Assembly: GCA_022573715.1 (NCBI GenBank)
Contig: JACZTL010000009.1
Coordinates: 1 to 64,000, forward strand
From: Bacteroidota bacterium
GTDB taxonomy: Bacteria > Bacteroidota > Ignavibacteria > Ignavibacteriales > Ignavibacteriaceae
DNA: 64,000 nt
Direction: 5' to 3'
The notes under the pieces are model-generated. The model was not told the DNA's origin and did not search any database. It saw only the letters and a program-made list of their open reading frames with translations. This document shows positions 1 to 8,726 of the stretch, piece after piece. Every line of letters starts with the position of its first letter. Position 1 is the stretch's first letter. The translations under genes and the position numbers were made by a program.

Positions 1-626
1 TCTCTCTGTAACTCAGCAATGCTTATAACTCTATGTTTATAGTTAAAACATAACTTGAATTCGGTTTGCCAGGGTTCAAAGGAACTAGTTGGTCCTATTA
101 CAAATAAACTATCAACAATATTATTTTTTATGAGGAAACAATAGTAAGCAAGTACAACTGATGTTTTACCACTCCCAGGCACAGAAAAATTGGCGCCGTT
201 TTTAATAGTTATTAAGTGTTTAAGTCCGTGAAGTTGAAATTTCTTTAACTCTCTAACGAATTCAGGCTTTATTAATTGTATGATTTCATTTTCATCATTG
301 ATTGAAAGCTTTCTTTTCACAAGAAGGGAACTTTTAATTGTTTTATTAAAGCCTTCAATTTTGGCTTGCTTATCCTTAATAATTAGTGTTGATTCTTCAT
401 CAAGTTTATAAGTAATGTAATACTTTGTGAAATGGTTGATTAGTTTTTGTAATTTTTGGCTATAAACATCATCCTTAAACGACCAAGTATTATTTTCTTG
501 ATTAAATATACCATCAAGATGGTTCTTTAAATATAACTTGTGTATTGGCTGATTGAGTAATTGTTTGCCAATAACATCAACAGCAACAATAAGAAATAAC
601 TGTTTCTCCTTTTTTATTATAATCAA
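1..626 (-). CDS. SF2 (DEAD-like) helicase/ATPase, N-terminal part, cut by window edge
   Basis: An open frame on the minus strand runs off the left edge, so only about 208 N-terminal residues are seen. A Walker A motif (SVPGSGKTSV) lies near residue 150 (about nt 160-185), followed by VIGPTSSFEPW, which fits motif Ia of superfamily 2 helicases. Before it is a charged leader of about 140 residues without a recognised domain. No ATG or GTG fits the frame before the Walker A. The most likely start is TTG at 626-624, overlapping the TGA of the gene upstream. A purine-rich GGAG at about 606-609 lies inside the frame, so a slightly later non-ATG start is possible. It is third in a minus-strand cassette with a ParB-like gene and an adenine methylase. 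The nucleic-acid translocase role follows from the family; the rest is inference. Confidence 0.7.
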   Translation of the reverse strand, partial: MIIIKKEKQLFLIVAVDVIGKQLLNQPIHKLYLKNHLDGIFNQENNTWSFKDDVYSQKLQKLINHFTKYYITYKLDEESTLIIKDKQAKIEGFNKTIKSSLLVKRKLSINDENEIIQLIKPEFVRELKKFQLHGLKHLITIKNGANFSVPGSGKTSVVLAYYCFLIKNNIVDSLFVIGPTSSFEPWQTEFKLCFNYKHRVISIAELQR

Positions 627-1960
627 CGTTTTTTCTTAATTATTTTTCTAAGTCTATTTGTCACTTCAATTATCTCTTTAAAGGCTGAATCTAGCTTGGG
701 GTCGTTAAGCTTGTCTTTATCTCTAGGGACCCCCTTTAAATTAATTAATGCTCTATTGGCTAGTGTAAGGGGTTGCTCTGCGTTTTTCTTAATCTCCAAT
801 TGTTCTTTGGCATTTTCAAAGTTAGTTTTAAGTTGTAAAATATTTTTTCTAATCCATATTCTTTCTTCAGCAAAATCTTTTTTTTCACTTGGATTAAGTT
901 TATAAAGATCAACTTCGACATCATTATCGTTGTCATTATATATATCTTCAATAGGTTCTGTAGCTACCTCATCTAAATCTTTTTCATTTAATTTATTTGA
1001 TATTTTAATAGTTTTTTTTAAATCTCTCCATGATATTTTGTTTACAAATAAATTACGTAACTCTCGAATTCGCATATGGGTAAATTTTGCTCTAATGTAA
1101 GCAAAGCCAATTACTTTTAATTCTTCAATATCACTACCATCAGGGGTCCAATCTCTCGGTACACGTCCACGTGGGTTATTGGCCCAATCATAAATATTTT
1201 GCAGATCAATAAAATGTTCGGCAAGGTTTTTTACCAAATAATATTTACCGGGTTTTTCAAGATATAAACTTAAATATTCGTTTATCAGATTAAGTCGGCC
1301 CACATCTCTTTCTAATTTTTCTTTCGACATACCGTAAATTCTTGATGCCATAATCTCAATATCGAGGCCAGCATCAATTCCTTCTTTAATCTTAAGCAGG
1401 TCATTAATAGGACTATAATTTAATTGTTGTGTTGAGGAAAGTTGAATGCCTGCTTCAATCAACCAAAGTTCATCTTTTTTTATATCGGGCGGTAATATGT
1501 GTACATCTATATATCTGAATTTTTCATATTCATTTGATAGAAGTTTTTCAAAGATAGCTTTTCTTCTGTTTCCATTGATGAGTATTCCATCACAAGTCAT
1601 AATCCCCGGTTCAAATTGTTCATTAACAATAAGATCTTCTTTTAGCTTTTCATTTTCATCTGGATTTATATCAAGTAATAATTCTCGTAAAATTGTTTGA
1701 TCCTCTGTGTTAATTTCATTTAGTTCTCTTCCTAGTTGTGCTTCTTTTTCTAATACTTCTGATTTAATTCTCCCGTTAGCTTTATTAAAATAAACTTCAT
1801 CAGTACGAAAATTGTAATAAGGTAAATTTTCAACTATTCCTCTAATTTTTAACTTCTTATGAGGTAATTTGTCTTTTCCACCTGCTTCTTTTTCCTTCCT
1901 CTTTATTAGTTCAGAAATTGTTTTATATTGACTTTCATTGTATGGTATTTGTGAAATCAT
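623..1960 (-). CDS. ParB/Srx-fold-like protein (GNRR motif), possible nuclease or DNA-binding protein
   Basis: The 445-residue protein has the ParB-N hallmark at about residues 105-140: a helix (LKEDLIVNEQFEPGIM) and then DGILINGNRRKA, with GNRR at 130-133. Downstream at about 184-232 comes a helical stretch (KIKEGIDAGLDIEIMASRIYGMSKEKLERD) that resembles the HTH following ParB-N in KorB/ParB proteins. The C-terminal half is charged, has an acidic patch (DNDNDVEVD) and ends KKKR. Chromosomal ParB is usually about 290 residues and sits beside parA, which is absent here. It lies 26 nt after an adenine methylase and overlaps a helicase frame, with an RBS (AAAGGCGG) 6 nt before the ATG. ParB/Srx-fold proteins include CTP-dependent clamps, nucleases and modification-system regulators. 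The sequence alone does not say which this is. Confidence 0.7.
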   Translation of the reverse strand: MISQIPYNESQYKTISELIKRKEKEAGGKDKLPHKKLKIRGIVENLPYYNFRTDEVYFNKANGRIKSEVLEKEAQLGRELNEINTEDQTILRELLLDINPDENEKLKEDLIVNEQFEPGIMTCDGILINGNRRKAIFEKLLSNEYEKFRYIDVHILPPDIKKDELWLIEAGIQLSSTQQLNYSPINDLLKIKEGIDAGLDIEIMASRIYGMSKEKLERDVGRLNLINEYLSLYLEKPGKYYLVKNLAEHFIDLQNIYDWANNPRGRVPRDWTPDGSDIEELKVIGFAYIRAKFTHMRIRELRNLFVNKISWRDLKKTIKISNKLNEKDLDEVATEPIEDIYNDNDNDVEVDLYKLNPSEKKDFAEERIWIRKNILQLKTNFENAKEQLEIKKNAEQPLTLANRALINLKGVPRDKDKLNDPKLDSAFKEIIEVTNRLRKIIKKKR

Positions 1961-1986
1961 AATATCCGCCTTTGATTAATAATAGA

Positions 1987-2871
1987 TTAGCTTCTAGTTG
2001 GATTGACTTTCTTATGTTTCTTTTCTTTCTCACTTAGTCGAATTGGTAGTTTGTTATTTTTTAGTGCTTTTTCAAATTGCTCATTTTTCCAAAGCACTTC
2101 TTTTCTTTTATATTTCTTACCTGTAGTATCTGCAGTATTAGTATCTATAATTGTTTTTGTCCAACCATTTTTTGATGAGAGAGATTCATTATACAATTCA
2201 TTATCATAACTACTAATTAATATCATACATTTTGCTTTATTGCTCAATTTCAATAATTCAATGTGGAATGATTCATCAATATCATACTTATACTTATGAC
2301 TTCTCTCCATTAAATATGGCGGGTCCATATAAAAAAGAGTCGCAGGTTTATTAAGAAACATTTTCAATAATTCTCTTGCATCTCTATTCTCTACTCTCAC
2401 GCTTCTTAACCTTTCTACTACTGATTCTAATCGTTCAGGAAGATTATACCATCTATTAACCCTAGCTTCCCTATCTGTTCTTGTATATGATTGAGAATAA
2501 GAAAATCCAGCACCTGTTTCACCAACTGCTCCATTTACAGTCATCATTGTAGAAATTAAAAATCGTCTTGCCTTTTCTTGTGGATCTTCAATTTGAATAC
2601 TTTGTTTAGCATTAAAATACTCTTGTCTTGCATAAGGTGTTAGGCTGATAGCACGAATTAAATTTTCGGAATTATTCCTAAGCTGATCAAACAAGTTGAT
2701 GATTTGATCATCTAGGTCGTTTATTACTTCTATGGGCGCAGGTTTCTTGGCAAAGGTGAGAGCAGCGGATCCACAGAATGCTTCAACCCAAGCATTATGT
2801 GGGGGTAAATTATTAACAATTTTTGAGGCAATTCGGACTTTTGCCCCATAATAGCCAAATGCAGGTTTCAT
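1987..2871 (-). CDS. DNA adenine methylase, D12 class (Dam-like)
   Basis: This 294-residue N6-adenine methyltransferase transfers a methyl group from SAM to adenine in DNA. The N-terminal FGYYGAK (5-11) and AFCGSAA (31-37) form the SAM site (motif I). NDLD (51-54) follows, and DPPY (183-186) is the catalytic motif IV. The motif order I to IV is the alpha (D12/Dam) class. Its length is close to E. coli Dam (278), with a basic tail of about 20 residues (EKKHKKVNPTRS). It is the first gene of a minus-strand cassette with a ParB-like protein and a helicase, with no restriction endonuclease of a known kind in view. The recognition sequence cannot be read from the protein. No clear Shine-Dalgarno precedes the ATG. 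Confidence 0.88.
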   Translation of the reverse strand: MKPAFGYYGAKVRIASKIVNNLPPHNAWVEAFCGSAALTFAKKPAPIEVINDLDDQIINLFDQLRNNSENLIRAISLTPYARQEYFNAKQSIQIEDPQEKARRFLISTMMTVNGAVGETGAGFSYSQSYTRTDREARVNRWYNLPERLESVVERLRSVRVENRDARELLKMFLNKPATLFYMDPPYLMERSHKYKYDIDESFHIELLKLSNKAKCMILISSYDNELYNESLSSKNGWTKTIIDTNTADTTGKKYKRKEVLWKNEQFEKALKNNKLPIRLSEKEKKHKKVNPTRS

Positions 2872-3150
2872 TAAAATTATTTTTATTGTTATTGAAATTT
2901 ATTAAAATTTTTATATAATTGATATTAAAATTGTTTAGTAATTCAATAGTGCGTTTGTGTACAGAGTTAAAATTCTTTGTATAAAGAATAATTTATAGAA
3001 GTCTAATTCTCCTTCACTTTTTTATGGACGGACAAATAAAATTTTAAACCTCCCCTCAATATTTAATCATAAAGTTATTTCAATCAGATAATATCCAGCA
3101 CTTGATTAATGTTTTAAATAATCTGTTTTGTATAATCCAGTAGATTCGGG

Positions 3151-5295
3151 TTATTCATACACTCCAATCTGATCTAATATAAATGCATATGTAAGGGCGG
3201 TTCGTCTATAACGTTTAAAACGACCTGAGGCACCGCCGTGACCGGATTCCATATCACAATTCATTATCAATATATTATTATCTGTTTTCAATTCCCTCAG
3301 TTTTGCTACCCATTTGGCCGGCTCCCAATATTGAACTTGGGAGTCAAATAAACCGGTTGTGACCAACATAGCCGGATAGTCCTTGGCTTCAACTTGATCA
3401 TAGGGTGAATATGATTTGATATAAAAGTAGGCTTCTTTTTCTTTTGGGTTGCCCCACTCACGAAATTCAAAAGTGGTTAACGGAATGGTTTCATCCAGCA
3501 TAGTTGTTACAACATCAACAAATGGAACAGCTGCGACTATGCCCTTAAACAAAATGCCGTTCATATTTGCTATTGCTCCCATTAACAAACCGCCTGCACT
3601 TCCGCCATAGGCGAATAGGTACGATGAATCCGTAAATTTTTCTTTGATAAGGAATTCTGCACAATTAATAAAATCTGTGAATGTGTTTTTCTTATTCATC
3701 AGCCTGCCGTATTCATACCAATCACGCCCCATTTCCTGCCCTCCTCTAACGTGGGCAATCGCATAAACAAAACCGCGGTCAAGCAGGCTTAAACGGGTGG
3801 ATGAAAAACCGGCGTCAATTGAGCTGCCGTATGATCCGTAAGCATAAAGCAGCAACGGATTACCGGTTTCTTTTTTTAATGACTTTTTATAAACCAGAGA
3901 AATGGGAATCGATGTTCCGTCATTGGCAGCTGCATATAACCGTTCAGTTAGATATTCATCAGCATTATAGCCGCCCACCACTTCCTTTTGTTTTAACAGT
4001 GTCTTTTCTTTGCTTTGCATATCGAAATCATACGTCGAGCCGGGGGTGGTTAAGGATGTATAATAATAACGCAGAATTTGTGTATTGAAATCGACATTTT
4101 TAGACAAGTAAGCTGCATAGGCAGGTTCTCCAAAATTTAAATAATAGTCCGTTTTTTTGTCCCAGGTTGTAACTCTCAGTTGCAGCAGCCCGTTCTTACG
4201 CTCCTGGATAACCAGATAATTTTTAAAAATTTCAATTCCATTTAAATATACATCGTCACGGTGTTCGATTACATTCCGCCAATAACGTTCATCCGTTCTG
4301 TTCTCTGGTGTAGACATTAATTTAAAATTCTTTGCTTTATCGCGATTGGTAACTATATAGAATTTATCTTTATAGTGATCAATAGAATACTCGTGCTTCA
4401 TTTTACGTTTCGAAAAGACTTTAAAATTACCGTTGGCATTGTCTGCTTTTAAAATTCGATATTCGTTTGACTCTGTCATTGCTGAAGCTATAATAATAAA
4501 TTCATCTGATTTCGTTTTGTATACCCATGATGAAAATTGTTCATCCTCTTCAACAAAGATTGTTTTATCCTTGTCAGTTGATTGGCTAAGTAAATGTCTA
4601 TTAATCTTATAAGCCCGTAATGTCTTAGGATCACGAATAGTATAAAATAATGTTTTGTTGTCATTGGCCCAGGCGGCTGAACCGGTTGTTCCTTCAATTT
4701 TATCTTTTAATATTTCGCCAGTCTTTAGATTTTTGATATTTATCGTATAAATACGGCGGCTTAGTGTATCGACACCAAAAGCAAGAAGCTGGTTGTTTTC
4801 ACTTATCCGCAGGCTGCGAATGCTGTAATATTTATGCCCTTCTGCCATCTCATTCACATTAAGCAGTATCTCCTCAGTGTTCTCCATTGACTCTATTTTA
4901 CGGCAATAAATCGGATATTCTTTGTCTTTTTCATATCGTGTATAGTAGAAATAACCATTTTGTTTGTAAGGGACAGATTCGTCGGTTTGTTTAATGCGGC
5001 CAATAATTTCAGTATAAAGTTTTTCCTGAAAAGCTTCCGTATGATTCATTACTGATTTGGTATAGGAATTTTCAGCATTTAAATAATCCAAAACATCCTG
5101 AGTTTGAGCATCCGGATTTTTTGAATTCTTTTGCTCATCGGTGAGACGCATCCAATAGTAATTATCAATGCGGGTATCATCATGAATAGTTAATTCTTTT
5201 TTGATCTTTTTTGCAACAGGTGCCTGAATGGGAGGCGCTTTCGAACAAGATATTAGTGCACAACATAATGTAAAGATTGCTATGATTCGAGTCAT
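3151..5295 (-). CDS. Prolyl oligopeptidase family (S9A) lipoprotein, oligopeptidase B-like
   Basis: Serine peptidase of about 714 residues with an N-terminal beta-propeller and a C-terminal alpha/beta-hydrolase domain. In this numbering the catalytic triad is Ser566 in GGSAGG, Asp651 in GLFDSQV and His686 in SGHGGASG. The family cuts short peptides after basic or prolyl residues; the RGGQEMGRDWYEYGR and FREWGNP stretches are typical of oligopeptidase B. The start chosen is the ATG at 5295. It has AAAGG 8 nt upstream and gives a compact lipoprotein signal (IIAIFTLCCALISC) with a lipobox Cys, so the enzyme is probably anchored in the envelope. An upstream ATG at 5328 would add 11 residues but abuts a hairpin at 5330-5354. 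It is monocistronic, with noncoding DNA on both sides. Confidence 0.9.
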   Translation of the reverse strand: MTRIIAIFTLCCALISCSKAPPIQAPVAKKIKKELTIHDDTRIDNYYWMRLTDEQKNSKNPDAQTQDVLDYLNAENSYTKSVMNHTEAFQEKLYTEIIGRIKQTDESVPYKQNGYFYYTRYEKDKEYPIYCRKIESMENTEEILLNVNEMAEGHKYYSIRSLRISENNQLLAFGVDTLSRRIYTINIKNLKTGEILKDKIEGTTGSAAWANDNKTLFYTIRDPKTLRAYKINRHLLSQSTDKDKTIFVEEDEQFSSWVYKTKSDEFIIIASAMTESNEYRILKADNANGNFKVFSKRKMKHEYSIDHYKDKFYIVTNRDKAKNFKLMSTPENRTDERYWRNVIEHRDDVYLNGIEIFKNYLVIQERKNGLLQLRVTTWDKKTDYYLNFGEPAYAAYLSKNVDFNTQILRYYYTSLTTPGSTYDFDMQSKEKTLLKQKEVVGGYNADEYLTERLYAAANDGTSIPISLVYKKSLKKETGNPLLLYAYGSYGSSIDAGFSSTRLSLLDRGFVYAIAHVRGGQEMGRDWYEYGRLMNKKNTFTDFINCAEFLIKEKFTDSSYLFAYGGSAGGLLMGAIANMNGILFKGIVAAVPFVDVVTTMLDETIPLTTFEFREWGNPKEKEAYFYIKSYSPYDQVEAKDYPAMLVTTGLFDSQVQYWEPAKWVAKLRELKTDNNILIMNCDMESGHGGASGRFKRYRRTALTYAFILDQIGVYE

Positions 5296-5329
5296 AAGAT
5301 TTACCTTTTTAAATTGGTTGCTAATCATT

Positions 5330-5354
5330 AAAAAAGCATATAAATGCTTTTTTT
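5330..5354 (-). terminator. Hairpin with A/T tails downstream of the alcohol dehydrogenase gene
   Basis: AAAAAAGCAT and ATGCTTTTTT pair around a 4-nt loop, giving a stem flanked by A and T runs that could terminate in either direction. It lies 170 nt after the stop of the minus-strand dehydrogenase and just before the peptidase gene, so it would separate the two transcripts. The stem is AT-rich, so its strength is uncertain. Confidence 0.45.
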
Positions 5355-5524
5355 AAATTTTTCTAACTTTCTGCTTTGGATTATTATTTTGCTTGATATT
5401 ATTGGTATCATTGTTTAAAAAATAATATTTCACTTGACGATAATCAATCATCGTATGCGGTACACAAACCTACGGACATCTCTGTACAGCTGACAGCAGA
5501 AAGTAACTACGTCTCCCTATTATC

Positions 5525-6568
5525 CTAAAACCTATCGATAACCGTAACACCGACTGCATTAAAATTATTCATCAGTTCCAACTCCCTTGGGGCTTCTTCC
5601 AGGGGAATTCTTTTACCGACAAGCAAGCCGGGATTTAATTTACCTGAGCTGATCATATTAAGCATGGCATCGAACTTGTTTGCCTGCATTCCATGACTTC
5701 CGTAAATCTCAAGCTCCTTTGCAATTACCCTGTCCATAGGCAGCCGCGGCAAATAATCATCCCCTACCATTAGTCCGATCTGGATATGACGACCGCGTTT
5801 ACGCAGACAAAGAATTGAATTAGTACAGGTCTTTAAGCTTCCGAGTGCATCGATAGATATGTGGGCTCCCCTACCTGTTGCTTCAAGAATAGCTCCGGGG
5901 ACATCGTTTTTATCTTTTGCGTTTACAATAATATCTGCACCCAAAGTTTTTGCAAGGATTAACTTTCTTTCGTCTATATCAATTGCAATCACATTAGCGC
6001 CAAGTGCGTGTGAGATCATAACGGCGGACAAACCAACACCGCCGCATCCGTGAACGGCAACCCACTTGCCCGGCGCTGCTTCACCCTGCACTGCACATGC
6101 TCTAAACGAAGTGCTGAATCGACAGCCGAGACTGGCAGCAGTTACAAAATTTATATCTTCAGGTAAACGGATAAGGTTTATATCGGCATACCTGATTAAT
6201 ACATATTCAGCGAAAGATCCCCAGTGAGTAAACCCGGGCTGAGATTGATTATCACATATATGATGGTTTCCTGCTTCGCATTCGGGACACGTACCGCAGC
6301 CACATACAAAAGGAACAGTTATCTTGTCACCCGGTGTCCATCCGATTACATCTTTTCCAACGTTTTCAACTACACCGGCAAGCTCGTGACCCGGAACGTG
6401 CGGAAGCCGGGTTATATCCGGATCTTCCCCCATCCAGCCGTGCCAGTCACTGCGGCAAATTCCACTTGCCATCACTTTAATAACAGCACCGTCATCCGTT
6501 GGAACGGGATCAGTTACATCTGCAATTTTAGGAGGTGCTCCAAAGTCCTCGAATATTACGGCTTTCAT
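5525..6568 (-). CDS. Zinc-dependent alcohol dehydrogenase (MDR superfamily)
   Basis: A 347-residue medium-chain dehydrogenase that oxidises an alcohol with NAD(P)+. Catalytic zinc ligands are Cys38 ([10 protein letters not shown]), His61-Glu62 (PGHE) and probably Cys149 (GCRF). Cys89, 91, 94, 97 and 105 supply the structural zinc lobe. The nucleotide fold shows GCGGVGL (174-180), and the acidic IDIDE at the end of beta-2 favours NAD+. Length is normal for the family. AAAGGA lies 8 nt before the ATG. It stands alone between the S9 peptidase and a plus-strand transporter, so the substrate cannot be inferred from neighbours. Confidence 0.9.
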   Translation of the reverse strand: MKAVIFEDFGAPPKIADVTDPVPTDDGAVIKVMASGICRSDWHGWMGEDPDITRLPHVPGHELAGVVENVGKDVIGWTPGDKITVPFVCGCGTCPECEAGNHHICDNQSQPGFTHWGSFAEYVLIRYADINLIRLPEDINFVTAASLGCRFSTSFRACAVQGEAAPGKWVAVHGCGGVGLSAVMISHALGANVIAIDIDERKLILAKTLGADIIVNAKDKNDVPGAILEATGRGAHISIDALGSLKTCTNSILCLRKRGRHIQIGLMVGDDYLPRLPMDRVIAKELEIYGSHGMQANKFDAMLNMISSGKLNPGLLVGKRIPLEEAPRELELMNNFNAVGVTVIDRF

Positions 6569-6737
6569 AAATTAATCCTTTATAACTTTACGTTTGAAAA
6601 CTACTCAGGGATTACCCTCTAAATTGGTTTAAATAGGAACTATAAATTTTTTATTCCATTCGGTGAATCACAACTAATTAATTAAATTAGTTATATGTAT
6701 TTAATTAACTAGTAAAACAATCACTCACAAAATATTA

Positions 6738-8024
6738 ACATATAAAACTATATTCAAATTCTGGTTACCCCTGGCTGCAACCTGGATGATGATGAGTATT
6801 GAAGGTCCGTTCCTTGCAGCTGTAATAGCGAGAATGATGGAACCTAAATTTAATCTTGCTGCTTACGGCGTTGCTTTTTCATTTGCCTTGATGATTGAAG
6901 CACCTGTAATTATGATAATGAGTGCTTCAACTGCATTAGTAAAGAACAAACAATCATTTATTAAACTTAGAAATTTTATATACGCTCTTAATTCCGTAGT
7001 AACTCTACTGATGCTTGTTTTTATTATTCCCTTTATTTTCGATTTTTTTACGATCGGTCTTATAGGACTTCCCCAGCAGGTTGCCGACTTAACTTATAAT
7101 GCAATGGTAATACTTCTTCCCTGGCCCGGTGCAATCGGCTACAGAAGATTTTATCAGGGTATACTTATTAGAAATAATCAAACAAGAAGAGTCGCTTACG
7201 GTACTGTCATTCGATTAACTTCGATGGGCATAACAGGTTTAGTGCTTTTTTACTTCAGTAATTTTGATGGAGTAATGGTTGGAGCATCTGCTTTATCAAT
7301 AGGAGTTATTTTGGAAGCAATTGCAAGCAAAATTATGACTTGGAAAATTGTTGAAAAATTAAAAAAAGAAAAATTAAATAGCATTGAAAATGAAAAATTA
7401 ACATACAAAGAAATTTATAATTTTTATTATCCTCTTGCATTAACTTCAACAATTACACTTGGTGTTCAACCTCTTGTTATATTTTTTATCGGTCAAAGTC
7501 GTCTACCGATCGAGTCACTTGCTGTACTGCCTGTGATAACCTCGTTTGTTTTTATTTTTAGAAGTATCGGTCTTTCATTTCAAGAAGTTGGAATTGCTTT
7601 GCTCAGCAAATACAAAGGCAGTTACCCGGTATTAAAAAATTTCGCGATTATGCTGGGAATTATATCCGTTTCAATACTCGGCTTAATTGCTTTCACACCT
7701 TTATCAGATTTTTGGTTTAAAACCGTATCCGGTTTGTCATTTGAATTGACTCACTTTGCAAAAATACCATTAATGATTATGATATTAATGCCCGGACTTT
7801 CGGTGTTAATCAACTTTCAAAGAGCAGTGCTTGTAGAATCAAGATATACCAAACCTATAACCTGGGCAACTGTTGCAGAAGTAGTAGTTATTTTAATAGT
7901 TCTCTTTATTTCTATTAAATATTTTGATGCTGTCGGTGCCGTAGCGGCTACTCTTGCTTTAATAATTGGAAGAATTGGAGCCATTACTTACTTAACACCG
8001 CCGTTGTTAAATGTTAAAAAATAA
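6738..8024 (+). CDS. MATE/MOP-like multidrug or lipid-type exporter, non-canonical start
   Basis: A polytopic membrane protein with about 12 hydrophobic segments and few charged residues except a lysine-rich cytoplasmic loop near mid-length (KIVEKLKKEKLNS). That loop divides it into two homologous halves, as in MATE/MOP flippases. The first ATG is at 6786 (MMMSIEGPFLAAVIARM). However, the same frame is open back to 6705 and encodes YKTIFKFWLPLAATW immediately before it, which completes the first membrane segment. The natural protein therefore probably begins upstream at a non-AUG codon, or the start codon has been lost. No ATG, GTG or TTG and no clear Shine-Dalgarno exists there. The left coordinate given is an estimate. 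Flippase function is inferred from the family; the substrate is unknown. Confidence 0.7.
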   Translation, partial: TYKTIFKFWLPLAATWMMMSIEGPFLAAVIARMMEPKFNLAAYGVAFSFALMIEAPVIMIMSASTALVKNKQSFIKLRNFIYALNSVVTLLMLVFIIPFIFDFFTIGLIGLPQQVADLTYNAMVILLPWPGAIGYRRFYQGILIRNNQTRRVAYGTVIRLTSMGITGLVLFYFSNFDGVMVGASALSIGVILEAIASKIMTWKIVEKLKKEKLNSIENEKLTYKEIYNFYYPLALTSTITLGVQPLVIFFIGQSRLPIESLAVLPVITSFVFIFRSIGLSFQEVGIALLSKYKGSYPVLKNFAIMLGIISVSILGLIAFTPLSDFWFKTVSGLSFELTHFAKIPLMIMILMPGLSVLINFQRAVLVESRYTKPITWATVAEVVVILIVLFISIKYFDAVGAVAATLALIIGRIGAITYLTPPLLNVKK

Positions 8025-8040
8025 AAAAAAGTTTAGCAAA

Positions 8041-8090
8041 GGTTGTCGAGTGTCCCGACAATGTCGGGGCGTATCGAGACAACCGAAGAA
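8041..8090 (+). repeat. 50-nt palindromic repeat, copy 1
   Basis: GGTTGTC at the left pairs with GACAACC near the right, enclosing a second stem CCGACA/TGTCGG. A 47/50 match lies in the same orientation at 8677-8726. The two copies bracket the GIY-YIG gene and an 85-nt repeat pair. Confidence 0.85.
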
Positions 8091-8136
8091 TAAAACAATA
8101 TAAAAATAAAACAAAATCTTAAAAAAGTAACGATAG

Positions 8137-8475
8137 ATGAGTAAAGGTTATATGTACATACTTGAGTGTTCCGACACCAGTTATTATACCGGAAGCACAA
8201 AAAATTTAGAGAGAAGAATTTGGGAACATCAAAATTCACGAGGTGCTAACTATACCAAGAGAAGGTTGCCGGTAAAACTTGTTTATTTTGAAGAATACTC
8301 ACGAATTGATGAAGCTTTTTATCGTGAGAAACAAGTGCAGGGTTGGAGTAGAAAAAAGAAACAGGCTTTAATTGATGGCGAAAATTATTTGTTACCCAAA
8401 CTGGCAAAGAAAGTATTTCGTTCTAAGGTGGCTTCGATAATATCGCCTTCGGCGACTACTCAGCCACCGGATTGA
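8137..8475 (+). CDS. GIY-YIG domain nuclease (UPF0213-like) with repeat-derived C terminus
   Basis: A 112-residue protein. YMYILEC (5-11) and YYTGST (16-21) are the GIY and YIG strands. RRIWEH follows with the catalytic Arg, and a conserved Glu lies in the EAFYREKQVQGW region (about 59-71). Proteins of this size consist only of the nuclease domain. UviC/SLX1/UPF0213 relatives cut branched or single-stranded DNA, but the role of the small stand-alone members is not established. The last 13 or so residues (IISPSATTQPPD) are encoded by the first copy of an 85-nt repeat, so the gene has read into the repeat. The gene lies between two copies of a 50-nt palindrome. Confidence 0.85.
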   Translation: MSKGYMYILECSDTSYYTGSTKNLERRIWEHQNSRGANYTKRRLPVKLVYFEEYSRIDEAFYREKQVQGWSRKKKQALIDGENYLLPKLAKKVFRSKVASIISPSATTQPPD

Positions 8476-8521
8476 AACTGCTCATCGAGTGCTCGGAGTG
8501 AAACGAAGAATGTATCCAGAG
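8437..8521 (+). repeat. 85-nt direct repeat, copy 1
   Basis: An identical or near-identical 85-nt unit recurs at 8545-8629, a 108-nt period. It starts ATAATATCGCCTTCGG and ends GTATCCAGAG. Copy 1 includes the last codons and stop of the GIY-YIG gene. Its GC content is visibly higher than the surroundings. Confidence 0.9.
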
Positions 8522-8544
8522 AAGCAGTCTGGAAGAAACTATTT

Positions 8545-8629
8545 ATAATATCGCCTTCGGCGACTACTCAGCCACCGGATTGAAACTGCTCATCGAGTGC
8601 TCGGAGTGAAACGAAGAATGTATCCAGAG
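8545..8629 (+). repeat. 85-nt direct repeat, copy 2
   Basis: Second copy of the unit at 8437-8521, separated from it by 23 nt. Only two copies are present and there is no CRISPR-like regularity. Confidence 0.9.
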
Positions 8630-8676
8630 GAGCGATGAGAAGGGCCTTAAAAATACATCTTAGTAAAGTTTGACAA

Positions 8677-8726
8677 GGTTGTCGAGTGCCCCGACAAAGA
8701 CGGGGCGTATCGAGACAACCGAAGAA
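8677..8726 (+). repeat. 50-nt palindromic repeat, copy 2
   Basis: Matches 8041-8090 at 47 of 50 positions in the same orientation, with the inner stem changed to CCCGACA/GACGGGG. Two of the three differences fall in the loop or stem of the inner hairpin. The remainder of 8476-8890 holds AT-rich DNA without a recognisable gene. Confidence 0.85.

Noticed and set aside
1-2871. Interpretation of the left cassette as plasmid or chromosome partition (ParB)
   Set aside because: There is no parA neighbour, the protein is far longer than ParB, and it is paired with an adenine methylase and helicase. It is kept only as a remote alternative.
5296-5328. Longer start (ATG 5328) for the S9 peptidase
   Set aside because: It adds 11 residues before a complete lipoprotein signal, has no good RBS and abuts a hairpin at 5330-5354. 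ATG 5295 has AAAGG at proper spacing.
8437-8629. Possible CRISPR array
   Set aside because: Only two 85-nt copies, 23-nt spacer, no cas genes and no regular short repeats.
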